Assembly: GCA_965658435.1 (NCBI GenBank)
Contig: CBFHSE010000002.1
Coordinates: 1-64,000 of the forward strand
Length of the DNA: 64,000 nt
Direction: 5' to 3'
DNA from: JADHLN01 sp965658435
GTDB lineage: Bacteria; Pseudomonadota; Alphaproteobacteria; Rickettsiales; JABIRX01
In this document: positions 43,746-51,856 of the stretch, one piece after another
How the letters are laid out: each line of letters starts with the position of its first letter
Position numbering within the stretch: position 1 is the first letter of the stretch
The notes under the pieces: model-generated
Databases searched by the model: none
Told to the model about the DNA's origin: nothing
What the model saw: only the letters and a program-made list of their open reading frames with translations
Program-made: the position numbers and the translations under genes

Positions 43746-44213
43746 ATGAAAAACAAAAAAATTCTAGCATTAGATCTAGGAACAAAAACAGGCTGGGCAG
43801 TTTGTCTGGCTGATCAAAAAATTCTTAGTGGAACTGAGAATTTCAAATCAACACGCTTTGAAGGTGGAGGCATGCGTTATCTTCGCTTCAAGAATTGGCT
43901 TGATGAAATGAACAAGCTCTCTGGCACAGTTGATCAAATCTACTTTGAGGAAGTCAGGCGCCATATCGGAGTTGATGCAGCACATGCCTATGGTGGCTTT
44001 TTAGCTCATCTCACCGCTTGGTGCGAAGCGGAGAATATCCCATATCTTGGCATTCCAGTTGGCACAATCAAGAAGCACATCACCGGCAAAGGCAATGCCT
44101 CAAAAAGCCAGATCATCAGCAAAATCGCAGAAATGGGATTTGCTCCCAAAGATGACAATGAGGCTGACGCTTTGGCTCTACTGGATTTAGTAATCAAAGA
44201 TCAAGCGAGGTGA
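43746..44213 (+). CDS. RuvC-like Holliday-junction resolvase
   Basis: 155 residues. LALDLGTKTGWAV supplies the first catalytic Asp, IYFEEVRRHIG the Glu, and DDNEADALALLD the closing Asp pair of the RNase H-like fold. GKGNASKSQ is the usual DNA-binding turn. Phage versions resolve junctions before packaging. It is followed by two small DUF6362-type genes. Confidence 0.88.
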   Translation: MKNKKILALDLGTKTGWAVCLADQKILSGTENFKSTRFEGGGMRYLRFKNWLDEMNKLSGTVDQIYFEEVRRHIGVDAAHAYGGFLAHLTAWCEAENIPYLGIPVGTIKKHITGKGNASKSQIISKIAEMGFAPKDDNEADALALLDLVIKDQAR

Positions 44214-44215
44214 AT

Positions 44216-44434
44216 ATGCAAAAAGATTATCAAAGCCCACTGGGCAAAATGCAGCCAATAAAAATCGACATTGAGAAAGTCAAAAAAGATGGTTGGAAAA
44301 ATGACGGAATATTGGTGGTCAAAAAGGATGATAAGCGTCTGAGCTGGGATGAGCAAGAGCTTATCAAACAAATTGGCAACAAAATTTACAACAATCAAAA
44401 TAGGCAAAAAAATGGAAAATCAAAAATGGACTAA
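44216..44434 (+). CDS. small phage protein upstream of DUF6362 gene
   Basis: 72 residues from ATG 44216, which has AGGTGA 2-7 bases before it; a GTG two codons earlier is possible. Charged, with SPLGKMQPIKIDIEKVKKDGW and WDEQELIKQIGNKIY. Not recognised. It overlaps the DUF6362 gene by 23 bp in another frame. Confidence 0.6.
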   Translation: MQKDYQSPLGKMQPIKIDIEKVKKDGWKNDGILVVKKDDKRLSWDEQELIKQIGNKIYNNQNRQKNGKSKMD

Positions 44435-44789
44435 AGAAATCGTTGCTGATCGCTTTGAGGAGGCGGTCAGAACTTTAAGGAGACTTCCTGCAGTCAGGGT
44501 TAATGGTTATATGTCAGCTTGGCCAGAAATCATCTACACCAAGAGAGAAATAGCCATGATGGATCAAAAACCAAAAAGATGGCCACCTACTGCTGAGGCT
44601 ATATCCAACATGGAAGAAACCTGCAAATGGATAAATCTTTTAGATGAAATTGATGATCGCAAAGTCATTTGGCTAAGAGCCTCAAGACTACCTTGGAAAG
44701 AAATTTGCACAAAATTGGGAGTTGCTAGATCAACAGCCAATTGGAGGTGGCAAAAAGCTATACTCACAATTACTAACAAACTAAATTGA
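44412..44789 (+). CDS. DUF6362 protein (HTH, possible terminase-associated regulator)
   Basis: 125 residues from ATG 44412. RFEEAVRTLRRLPAVRVNGYMSAWPEI and the C-terminal helix-turn-helix SRLPWKEICTKLGVARSTANWRWQKA match DUF6362. The HTH implies DNA binding, perhaps late-gene control. It ends 125 bp before the next gene. The frame upstream to 44349 is not needed. Confidence 0.8.
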   Translation: MENQKWTKEIVADRFEEAVRTLRRLPAVRVNGYMSAWPEIIYTKREIAMMDQKPKRWPPTAEAISNMEETCKWINLLDEIDDRKVIWLRASRLPWKEICTKLGVARSTANWRWQKAILTITNKLN

Positions 44790-44914
44790 TTTCCTATGTT
44801 TACTAATCACTAAAAAACCATTGGACATTTCAGGCTTATTTGAGCTATATTTTTTTCATCCTCAAAAAATTGTAGCTACAAATCTTCGAAGAAAAAAATT
44901 AATATTTTGCAACC

Positions 44915-45496
44915 TTGGCAATCATAAACTTACATTTGGAAGATCAGGCAACAAAAAGCCTAAACCAGATTGCAAGCAGACAAATACCATTCATAGCCGC
45001 AAAGAGCCTGACTAATGTGGCGCAGAAGTCACAGGCGGAAGTTAAAAAACATATCAGGGATGAATTTCATATTCGCAAAAAATCAGGTGGATTTGAAAGC
45101 AGCATAAGAATCAAACCAGCTAATAAGAAAAACCTAACCTCACAAATTTACACCATGGCAGCATTTGCTAGCCTACAGCAAACTGGAGGTAAGAAGAAAG
45201 CCAGAGATGGCAGGCTGGCAATACCGGTCTACAATAACATCAAGGATGTTAAGAGAAATACAGTCAAGAACAGCCCATCGGCATATCTTGCTGGTGATGC
45301 CTTCAAGATGAGAACAAAATCAGGTAAGGAAGTGATAGCGCAGCGTAAGCGTGGTGAATTGAAGATTTTATATTTCTTAAGGAAGGAAGCGGATGTTGAG
45401 AAGAGGTTTGATATGATTGAGGTCACTACCAAGGCAGTCAATGACTCCTTTGGCATGATCTTTAGAAGAAATTTACAGGATGTTTTGAGCAAATAG
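44915..45496 (+). CDS. phage protein, gpZ/minor-tail-like, TTG start
   Basis: 193 residues with a TTG start. FIAAKSLTNVAQKSQAEVKKHIRDEF, then a basic middle, and VTTKAVNDSFGMIFRRNLQDVL. The helix-basic-helix layout resembles the lambda gpZ/HK97 gp10-type head-tail proteins, but the position (before the methyltransferases) is unusual. Family not certain. No Shine-Dalgarno of note. Confidence 0.55.
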   Translation: MAIINLHLEDQATKSLNQIASRQIPFIAAKSLTNVAQKSQAEVKKHIRDEFHIRKKSGGFESSIRIKPANKKNLTSQIYTMAAFASLQQTGGKKKARDGRLAIPVYNNIKDVKRNTVKNSPSAYLAGDAFKMRTKSGKEVIAQRKRGELKILYFLRKEADVEKRFDMIEVTTKAVNDSFGMIFRRNLQDVLSK

Positions 45497-45557
45497 TAAA
45501 CAAAAGTGTTTGTTAGTAAACATGCTCCCTTTCTTTATTTAAACTAACAGAATAAAA

Positions 45558-45758
45558 TAGGTACTGTCGGGCCTTTATCCATCGAGGGTAACGCGCACCG
45601 CAGCACTTTTTTAGCGTTAGCCTTTTAAAAGGGGTACGCGCTCACTTCAAGAAATAGGCATCAAGCCTTATCATTACTAGACCTATCAAGGCGCGTACTA
45701 ATTAATTTTGGTACGCGCCTTTTTTATTTTAAACGAAAATCTTTTAAGAAAATTTAGT
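45558..45758 (+). promoter_or_regulatory. structured leader with mutually exclusive hairpins (attenuator-like)
   Basis: GTACGCGC occurs at 45634-45641 (A) and 45711-45718 (C); its complement GCGCGTAC lies between at 45691-45698 (B). A:B would form an antiterminator, B:C the terminator. Further inverted pairs include TAACGC/GCGTTA in the 45588-45620 stretch and AGGC/GCCT at 45655-45668. The GC-rich, structured block is exceptional in this genome and sits just before the methyltransferase gene. Confidence 0.55.
45690..45727 (+). terminator. Rho-independent terminator before the methyltransferase
   Basis: Stem GGCGCGTAC (45690-45698) and GTACGCGCC (45711-45719), 9 perfect pairs, 12-nt loop, followed by TTTTTT. 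It ends 32 bp before the methyltransferase start, so it would cut off transcription into that gene unless relieved. Confidence 0.8.
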
Positions 45759-47124
45759 GTGGATTCACATACCTTCAGAATTTTATCCCTCTGTAGCGGA
45801 GTCGGAGGAATCGAGCTTGGATTCAAGCTGGCTGTTCCCTCTGTTAGAACAGTCGGTTACATCGAGAACGAAGCCTTTGCGTGCAGTATCTTGGAAGCGC
45901 GCATGCAAGACAAAACCTTGGATGAAGCACCTATTTGGACGGATCTTAAAACCTTCAACGGCAAACCTTGGCGTGGAAAAGTGGATTGCCTCACTGGAGG
46001 ATATCCCTGCCAGCCATTTAGTGTCGCAGGAAAAAAACTCGCTGAAAAAGACCCAAGACATCTCTGGCCAGAAATTAAACGACTCATCACAGAAATTGAA
46101 CCACCCATCTGCTTCTTTGAAAATGTCGGCGGACATTTACGATTGGGATTTGAGCAAGTCGCAAATGACCTATCAGAATTGGGTTACAAAATTAAGGCAG
46201 GCTTGTTTACAGCGCAGGAAGTCGGTGCTCCTCATAAAAGAGAAAGATTATTCATCTTGGCCTACAGTGATAGCGTCAGATCATCTATCAAATCCAACAG
46301 AAACTCTGGAGAGTTGGAAGAAGAGATCGGAGGCGAAGAAAAAACAAGGAATCAATCTTCACAAGCCACTAAGGATTGCTGTTCAGGAATTAGAAAATTG
46401 GCCAACTGTTGTGACATCGGATGCGGGCGTGGGAGCGATCATATCCAAGAACGACACTTACAAAAAAACCTCAACAGGAAGTTTGAGGAAAATCAACAAG
46501 AATGGCAAAGACGGATCACTGGGACTTGCCAGAACAGTCAAGATGTGGCCGACAGTGAGAAGTTCATCTGCCAATGGGTCATGCCAAAACGAGATCAAGA
46601 TGGGCAATCCAAAAGCGAGATTGGAAGTAGAAGTTCAGAACTGGCCAACACCAAGAGTGATGGAGCCGGGAAGCACGAGTCCGGGATATGGCAAGGGATT
46701 AAAAAACACTGCCATAAATTGGCGAACTCCCAATGCCTCGGATGGCGAGGGAGGAATAATGGAATGGAGAGATGGCAAAGCAGCAAAATTAAAGCTGAGG
46801 GATCATTCTGTTCATGCAGTGAAATCATGGGCAACACCAACAACGAGGGATTGGAAAGATGGCAGTGCGAAGAGCGAAAATGTTCCGACCAACTCCCTTC
46901 TTGGCCGCCAAGCCCCGCGAGCTATGAGCAGTGGGAACGAATCCCAGATAACCTTAAACCCGCAATTCACAAATTGGCTGATGGGATGGCCAATCGGGTG
47001 GACGAAATTCGAGCCTCTGGAAATGGAGTGGTTCCGCTGGTTGCAGCTTATGCATGGAGAGTTCTTAGTGATGGAATGTATTTGGCTAAATGTAAAACAG
47101 AATCAAAAGAATCATGAAGGATAA
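45757..47124 (+). CDS. overlapping second frame with W-P-T repeats (overprinted ORF)
   Basis: 455 codons without a stop across the entire methyltransferase gene, in the other frame, beginning with GTG 2 bp before its GTG. The product contains six W-P-T-like units (SSWPTVIASD, NWPTVVTSD, MWPTVRSS, NWPTPRVME, NWRTPNASDG, SWATPTTRD) and ends with NWLMGWPIGWTKFEPLE. I remember similar WPTP and LMGWPIGWT sequences from phage proteins, so this frame may be conserved. Whether it is translated is unknown; it might simply mirror constraint in the methyltransferase frame. It ends 11 bp inside the next gene. Confidence 0.45.
   Translation: MWIHIPSEFYPSVAESEESSLDSSWLFPLLEQSVTSRTKPLRAVSWKRACKTKPWMKHLFGRILKPSTANLGVEKWIASLEDIPASHLVSQEKNSLKKTQDISGQKLNDSSQKLNHPSASLKMSADIYDWDLSKSQMTYQNWVTKLRQACLQRRKSVLLIKEKDYSSWPTVIASDHLSNPTETLESWKKRSEAKKKQGINLHKPLRIAVQELENWPTVVTSDAGVGAIISKNDTYKKTSTGSLRKINKNGKDGSLGLARTVKMWPTVRSSSANGSCQNEIKMGNPKARLEVEVQNWPTPRVMEPGSTSPGYGKGLKNTAINWRTPNASDGEGGIMEWRDGKAAKLKLRDHSVHAVKSWATPTTRDWKDGSAKSENVPTNSLLGRQAPRAMSSGNESQITLNPQFTNWLMGWPIGWTKFEPLEMEWFRWLQLMHGEFLVMECIWLNVKQNQKNHEG
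45759..47117 (+). CDS. DNA (cytosine-5) methyltransferase, overprinted in a second frame
   Basis: 452 residues from GTG 45759; TTG 45708 lies in the terminator. Motif I is LSLCSGVGGIELGF, motif IV GGYPCQPFSVAGK with the catalytic Cys, motif VI FFENVGGHL, motif VIII RERLFI, and the last is ASGNGVVPLVAAYAW (motif X). Between VIII and X, about 180 residues of Asn/Gln/Ser-rich spacer with repeats of (L/V)A(N/D)S/T take the place of a compact target-recognition domain. It would methylate C5 of cytosine to shield phage DNA. No cognate nuclease. The gene is visibly richer in G+C than its neighbours. The entire length is also open in another frame. Confidence 0.87.
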   Translation: MDSHTFRILSLCSGVGGIELGFKLAVPSVRTVGYIENEAFACSILEARMQDKTLDEAPIWTDLKTFNGKPWRGKVDCLTGGYPCQPFSVAGKKLAEKDPRHLWPEIKRLITEIEPPICFFENVGGHLRLGFEQVANDLSELGYKIKAGLFTAQEVGAPHKRERLFILAYSDSVRSSIKSNRNSGELEEEIGGEEKTRNQSSQATKDCCSGIRKLANCCDIGCGRGSDHIQERHLQKNLNRKFEENQQEWQRRITGTCQNSQDVADSEKFICQWVMPKRDQDGQSKSEIGSRSSELANTKSDGAGKHESGIWQGIKKHCHKLANSQCLGWRGRNNGMERWQSSKIKAEGSFCSCSEIMGNTNNEGLERWQCEERKCSDQLPSWPPSPASYEQWERIPDNLKPAIHKLADGMANRVDEIRASGNGVVPLVAAYAWRVLSDGMYLAKCKTESKES

Positions 47125-48418
47125 TTTTTTGCCAAAAATGGCAGACCATATTGAGATGAAGTCAGTTGAGGAGTTAATTCCATACTCCAAAAATGCTAGA
47201 ACTCACAGCGAGAATCAAGTGGTGCAAATTGCCAATAGCATTATTGAATTTGGATTTACCAACCCAGTTTTAATTGATGGAGATAAAGGAATAATTGCCG
47301 GCCATGGAAGATTAATGGCAGCTAAAAAACTAAATTTATCTCAAGTTCCAGTTGTTATTCTTGATCATTTAAGCGAAGCACAAAAGCGCGCTTATATTAT
47401 AGCTGATAACAAATTAGCAGAAAATGCTGGCTGGGATGAAGAAATTTTAGCAAATGAACTCCATGATCTGAAAGAAGAAAATTTTGATTTAGATCTAATC
47501 GGCTTTGAAGATCAGGAATTAGAACGATTATTTACCAACCTCTATGAATCAGACGAAAATGAGGAAGAGGAAAATTTACCAGAAATTGAAGAAAAGCCAA
47601 TCTCAAAAGCCGGTGATATTTGGTTGCTTGGTGATCACAAATTAATTTGTGGTGATTCATGCAAATTAGAAACTTACCAAGCCCTTCTTACCAATGAGCT
47701 AGCCGATATGACCTTCACCGATCCACCTTACAATGTGGATTATGGCAACACAATGAAGGATAATTTAATTGGCAAAAAGAACGCTAAAACTGGCAAGGAA
47801 TATAAAAACGCATCAGGGCAAAGAACAATTTTAAATGATAATCTTGGTGATGATTTCCCTAAATTTCTTTTTGATTGTTGCTCAAATATTTTGGCACGTA
47901 CAAAGGGAGCTTGTTATATTTGTATGAGTAGCTCAGAGCTTCATAATTTACAAAAAGCATTTATTGATGCTGGTGGTAAATGGTCAACTTTTATCGTCTG
48001 GGCAAAAAATCATTTCACTCTTGGTAGAAGTGATTACCAAAGACAATATGAGCCAATACTTTATGGCTGGAAAGAAAAGAACGATCATTATTGGTGTGGT
48101 GACAGAAATCAATCTGATGTTTGGTATTTTAACAAACCAAATAAGAGCGAGCTTCACCCAACAATGAAGCCTGTAGAACTCGTTAAAAAAGCTATTTTAA
48201 ATTCATCTAAAACTGATGATATTATTCTCGATCCCTTTGGTGGATCTGGCTCAACTTTAATTGCAGCCGAGCAGTTAAAAAGAAGATGCAGAATGATTGA
48301 ATTAGATCCGAAATATGTGGATGTTATAATTAAAAGATGGCAAAATTTAACCGGTAAAAAAGCAATAAATTCGATTAGTGAAAAAAGCTTTGATGAAATT
48401 TTAAATGACAATGAGTAA
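47114..48418 (+). CDS. ParB-like domain fused to DNA N-methyltransferase (DPPY type)
   Basis: 434 residues. The N-terminal ParB/sulfiredoxin-like domain contains IPYSKNARTHSENQVVQIANSI, GFTNPVLID and GIIAGHGRL. The methyltransferase has DMTFTDPPYNVDYG (motif IV) and ILDPFGGSGST (motif I) in circularly permuted (beta class) order. It would methylate an exocyclic amine of adenine or cytosine. Such fusions are common in phages of proteobacteria. The start overlaps the C5-MTase stop by 4 bp; no restriction partner is seen. Confidence 0.92.
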   Translation: MKDNFLPKMADHIEMKSVEELIPYSKNARTHSENQVVQIANSIIEFGFTNPVLIDGDKGIIAGHGRLMAAKKLNLSQVPVVILDHLSEAQKRAYIIADNKLAENAGWDEEILANELHDLKEENFDLDLIGFEDQELERLFTNLYESDENEEEENLPEIEEKPISKAGDIWLLGDHKLICGDSCKLETYQALLTNELADMTFTDPPYNVDYGNTMKDNLIGKKNAKTGKEYKNASGQRTILNDNLGDDFPKFLFDCCSNILARTKGACYICMSSSELHNLQKAFIDAGGKWSTFIVWAKNHFTLGRSDYQRQYEPILYGWKEKNDHYWCGDRNQSDVWYFNKPNKSELHPTMKPVELVKKAILNSSKTDDIILDPFGGSGSTLIAAEQLKRRCRMIELDPKYVDVIIKRWQNLTGKKAINSISEKSFDEILNDNE

Positions 48419-48605
48419 AGAAAATAATGACATTAAGGAATCAATAATTTTGGAAGCCAAAAAATTAGTTGAAGAAAATGGAAGCAAGGCAGTTGAAATT
48501 GTTAATCGAAAAATTGAAGGCTTGAAAAATCAGTATTCTAGAGAAAGTGATTTTGCTTTTTTACTATTAACTGAAGTGGAAAAATTATTGGAGGCTAAAA
48601 ATTAA
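48411..48605 (+). CDS. small helical phage protein
   Basis: 64 residues from ATG 48411 (an in-frame ATG lies 6 bp upstream at 48405). Entirely helical prediction (IILEAKKLVEENGSKAVEIVNRKI). It overlaps the methyltransferase stop, consistent with coupling. Its end overlaps the convergent 103-aa gene by 4 bp. No function recognised. Confidence 0.6.
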   Translation: MSKENNDIKESIILEAKKLVEENGSKAVEIVNRKIEGLKNQYSRESDFAFLLLTEVEKLLEAKN

Positions 48606-48913
48606 TAAGGTATGTAACTTTCCTCAATTGATTTGCAGATATTTTTGCAAATTTTAAAAGCCTCTTTATCCCAAGGTTTTGTAGCATTTTCTTTATTATC
48701 TAGAAAATTTCTTAAATGAGTTTCGACTAAAAATCTAACATCAGTATCATCGCCACAGGCTTCTTGTTCTGATAAGATTTGATCAAAAAGATCGTCATCA
48801 CCAAGTAAATCATAAAGCTCATCTTCGGCAATTTTTGCTGGCAATGGTTTTGATGTTAATTTTTGTAATTTTTTAGCTTTTTGTACTGTTTGAGGTAAAT
48901 TCCAAGTTCCCAT
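48602..48913 (-). CDS. small acidic protein on the opposite strand
   Basis: 103 residues, N-terminal basic (VQKAKKLQKL), then very acidic (EDELYDLLGDDDLFDQIL), ending ICKSIEESYIPY. Not recognised. With the 75-aa gene it forms a two-gene unit against the direction of all structural genes, hence probably expressed in the lysogen (moron). Confidence 0.6.
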   Translation of the reverse strand: MGTWNLPQTVQKAKKLQKLTSKPLPAKIAEDELYDLLGDDDLFDQILSEQEACGDDTDVRFLVETHLRNFLDNKENATKPWDKEAFKICKNICKSIEESYIPY

Positions 48914-48927
48914 AAATTCTCCTGTAA

Positions 48928-49155
48928 TTATTGGTTATATTTGAATTCTTCTTCTTTCATGATGCCGGCAGCAAATAAAACATTCTCAAGTTTTTCTGCT
49001 AAATTATAAGTGTTACCAGCGTAAACCTCTTGAGAGCCTTCGAAATCATTAAGAAACTTTAAATTTTCTTCATGAAATTTGCTTAATTTTTGGATCATTT
49101 CAGATATATCAGAGTTATATTTTTTGATGCGCTCTTTTGCAGGTAAATTTGACAT
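48928..49155 (-). CDS. small coiled-coil protein, partner of the 103-aa gene
   Basis: 75 residues, helical throughout (ISEMIQKLSKFHEENLKFL, YNLAEKLENVLFAAG). It starts the two-gene leftward unit, 14 bp before its partner. The size and arrangement would fit a toxin-antitoxin or immunity pair, but no family is recognisable. Confidence 0.6.
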   Translation of the reverse strand: MSNLPAKERIKKYNSDISEMIQKLSKFHEENLKFLNDFEGSQEVYAGNTYNLAEKLENVLFAAGIMKEEEFKYNQ

Positions 49156-49280
49156 TTTTTATTAATTTAATTGATTAATAAATAAGCTCTAAAGCCTTGT
49201 ATATTATAGCTTCTTACCTTTTGTCTATCAAGTTAATTAGTTAAAAAATAATCAAAGAAATTCAAGAATTATGAAGAAAT

Positions 49281-49793
49281 ATGGAACTCTCAATCAGAGC
49301 TTACGCAAAACATCGAGGAGTAACTGAAGGGGCAGTTAGAAAAGCAATAAAACAAGGAAGAATTAGCAAAAAAGATAATGGTAAAATTGATCCTAATTTA
49401 GCAGATAAAGAATGGTCAAAAAATACTGATCCAGCACAAATTAAAAAAACTGAAAATCAGGAACAGAATCAAGAAAAAATTAGCAATATTTCTTCTCCTT
49501 CAAACCCTCTATCAGTTGGCCCTAGCTATCAGCAAAGTAGAGCTATTAAGGAAGCTTATAATGCTAAATTAACCAGACTGCAATTTGAGAAGGAGTCTAA
49601 AAAATTAATCTCAGTAGATGAGGTAAAAATATCAGCCTTTAATGCTGCAAGAATGACCAGAGATAGAATGTTAAATATTCCTGATCGAGTGATTCCTGCT
49701 TTGGTTGGTAAAACTGATATTTTTGAGATGAAGGAAATTTTAAAAACAGAAATAGTTAAAGCTTTAGAAGAATTATCAAAAAATGATGTATGA
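49281..49793 (+). CDS. terminase small subunit-like (HTH) protein
   Basis: 170 residues. The N-terminal HTH (SIRAYAKHRGVTEGAVRKAIKQGRI) is followed by a polar linker and a helical domain (YNAKLTRLQFEKESKKLISVDEVK...AARMTRDRMLNIPDRV) as in Nu1/DUF1441-like small terminases. It recognises phage DNA for packaging. It overlaps the large subunit by 11 bp. Confidence 0.82.
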   Translation: MELSIRAYAKHRGVTEGAVRKAIKQGRISKKDNGKIDPNLADKEWSKNTDPAQIKKTENQEQNQEKISNISSPSNPLSVGPSYQQSRAIKEAYNAKLTRLQFEKESKKLISVDEVKISAFNAARMTRDRMLNIPDRVIPALVGKTDIFEMKEILKTEIVKALEELSKNDV

Positions 49794-51648
49794 TGATCTA
49801 TATTTTAAGAGCTTTAGAGCAGGATTAAAACCAGATCCAAATTTTAATATCTCTGAGTGGGCGGATCATCATAGAATTTTAACATCAATTTCTTCAAGCG
49901 AGCCTGGACCATGGAGAACAGATAGAACTCCTTATTTAAAAGAAATAATGGACTACCTTTCGCCAAGCAATTCTTGTGAAAAGGTTGTCTTCATGAAGGG
50001 TGCGCAAATTGGTGGTACTGAATGTGGCAATAACTGGATGGGATTTGTAATTCATCATGCCCCAGGCCCGATGCTAATTGTAAATCCAACAGTAGAAACT
50101 GCCAAGAGAACCTCAAAAATGAGGATTGATCCTGCAATTGAGAATTGCCCAGCTCTAAAAGATAAGGTAAATGATCCAAGAAGTAGAGATTCTGGCAATA
50201 CCATGCTAATGAAGGAATTTCCTGGTGGAGTTCTAATTTTAACTGGAGCTAATTCTGCGGTTGGTCTTCGTTCAATGCCAATTAGATATCTATTCCTAGA
50301 TGAAATTGACGGCTATCCAGACGATGCAGCATCTGAAGGTGATCCTGTAAATTTGGCAATTCAAAGAACAGCTACATTTGCTAATAGGAAAATATTCATG
50401 ATCTCAACCCCGACTATTAAAAATTATAGTCGGATTGAAACTGCATTTTTAGAAGGAGATCAAAGATATTATTATGTTCCTTGCCCTGATTGTGGCGAGT
50501 TTCAAATATTAAAATGGCAAAATGTAAAATGGCCAAAAGGTGATCCAGAAAACGCCTATTATGAATGCAAAAAATGCAAATCGCATTGGCAAGATCATCA
50601 AAAGGCCGAAATTCTAAAAAATGGCAAATGGATAGCCACCTCGAGTAATACTGATAAAAAGGTCGTATCTTTTCATTTATCATCACTTTACTCACCTCAT
50701 GGCTGGGTAAGTTGGGGTAATATTGCCAAAGAATTTTCTGAAGTTCATAAAGATCCACCAAGGCTGCAAGTTTGGACAAATACTAAACTCGCTGAAACTT
50801 GGGAGGATATGTCTGGTGAGGCTATTGATCCTACGGGACTTTTGAAACGAAGAGAAAATTTTGGCAAATATTTACCAAAAGATATAGCAATAATTACTGC
50901 TGGCGTTGATGTTCAAGATAACAGATTAGAGCTAGAAATTGTTGGTTGGGGAAAAGATGAAGAATCATGGTCGCTTGATTATCAGGTGATTTATGGCGAT
51001 CCATCAACTCCTGATTTGTGGGATGATTTGGATAAAATTTTAAATCACACTTTTATTCATAGTAGAAATTTAGGCAATTTCCCTATTACTGCTGTAGCTG
51101 TGGATTCTGGTGGTCATTATACTGATCATGTCATTAATTACTGCGATGAGCGAAAACATAAGAGAGTCTTTGCTATCAAAGGAAGTTCTAATGGTAATGG
51201 TGTTCCAATCTGGCCGGTAAGAGCAAGTCAAAATAAAAGGCTCAAAAAACCAGTTTATGTAATTGGCGTAAATGATGCCAAGGAAACCTTAATGCAGCGT
51301 TTAAGAATTGAGAAATTAGGTGCTGGTTATTGGCATTTTCCAATTGAGCGAGATCAAGAATGGTTTAATCAAATAACTTCTGAGGTTGTAAAAACCAAAT
51401 ATGTTAAAGGCAGACCAGTTCGTTCTTGGCAACCAAGAAAAGAAGGTCAGGCAACTGAAGGGTTAGATTGTAGAGTTTATGCTTTTGCAGCGCTTAGAGG
51501 TTTGGTTAGAAATTGGAAATTAGATTTAAACAAACTTGCTCACAAATTAGCAGAAATACCTCTTCGTGAATCTGAGCCAGATATTCAAAGTCAAAAAGCT
51601 AGCAGAATTTCACGAACAAGACGAGTTCGAAGCAAAGGAATAAATTAG
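49783..51648 (+). CDS. phage terminase large subunit, GpA (lambda) family
   Basis: 621 residues. ISEWADHHRIL...EPGPWRTDRTPYLKEIMD is the family start. ATPase: GAQIGGTE (Walker A variant) and YLFLDEIDGYP (Walker B). A zinc-like CPDCGE..CKKCKS pair lies in the middle. The nuclease domain includes ITAGVDVQDNRLELEIVGWG and VAVDSGGHYTDHV. It cuts concatemers and drives packaging, cos-type in the lambda relatives. Confidence 0.95.
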   Translation: MMYDDLYFKSFRAGLKPDPNFNISEWADHHRILTSISSSEPGPWRTDRTPYLKEIMDYLSPSNSCEKVVFMKGAQIGGTECGNNWMGFVIHHAPGPMLIVNPTVETAKRTSKMRIDPAIENCPALKDKVNDPRSRDSGNTMLMKEFPGGVLILTGANSAVGLRSMPIRYLFLDEIDGYPDDAASEGDPVNLAIQRTATFANRKIFMISTPTIKNYSRIETAFLEGDQRYYYVPCPDCGEFQILKWQNVKWPKGDPENAYYECKKCKSHWQDHQKAEILKNGKWIATSSNTDKKVVSFHLSSLYSPHGWVSWGNIAKEFSEVHKDPPRLQVWTNTKLAETWEDMSGEAIDPTGLLKRRENFGKYLPKDIAIITAGVDVQDNRLELEIVGWGKDEESWSLDYQVIYGDPSTPDLWDDLDKILNHTFIHSRNLGNFPITAVAVDSGGHYTDHVINYCDERKHKRVFAIKGSSNGNGVPIWPVRASQNKRLKKPVYVIGVNDAKETLMQRLRIEKLGAGYWHFPIERDQEWFNQITSEVVKTKYVKGRPVRSWQPRKEGQATEGLDCRVYAFAALRGLVRNWKLDLNKLAHKLAEIPLRESEPDIQSQKASRISRTRRVRSKGIN

Positions 51649-51652
51649 TCTC

Positions 51653-51856
51653 ATGGAATCTTTAGAAGAACAATTAACGGAAGTCCAGCAAGCCATCTCG
51701 GATGTTTTAAATAATGCTCAAGAAGCAAGCTATAATGGCCAAAGAGTTAAAAAGGCAGATTTGGCAATTTTAGAGCAACGAGAAAAACGACTTTTGGTTC
51801 AAATTAAAAGAAAAAAACGAGGCGGAATTAGAATAAGAGGAACAACTCCAACATGA
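51653..51856 (+). CDS. gpW-like head-tail joining protein
   Basis: 67 residues: a helix (LEEQLTEVQQAISDVLNNAQEASYNGQ), VKKADLAILEQREKRLLVQIKRK, then a basic Gly-rich tail. Size, place (between terminase and portal) and pattern match lambda gpW. It overlaps the portal gene by 4 bp. Confidence 0.8.
   Translation: MESLEEQLTEVQQAISDVLNNAQEASYNGQRVKKADLAILEQREKRLLVQIKRKKRGGIRIRGTTPT

Noticed and set aside
43457..43813. 118-codon frame between primase-helicase and RuvC-like genes
   Set aside because: It runs through the nested inverted repeats and into the RuvC-like gene in another frame and has no ribosome-binding site.
44821..45015. 64-codon frame before the gpZ-like gene
   Set aside because: It lies mostly in the 3' part of the gap and overlaps the gpZ-like start in another frame; no family features.
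45783..46136. Antisense open frames in the methyltransferase gene
   Set aside because: No family features and no initiation signals. They are favoured merely by the GC-richer composition here; only the same-strand second frame shows patterned sequence.
45757..47124. Sequencing frameshift as the reason for two open frames
   Set aside because: A frameshift would break one frame and continue in the other. Here both are open over the whole length, and the one frame contains all methyltransferase motifs from I to X.
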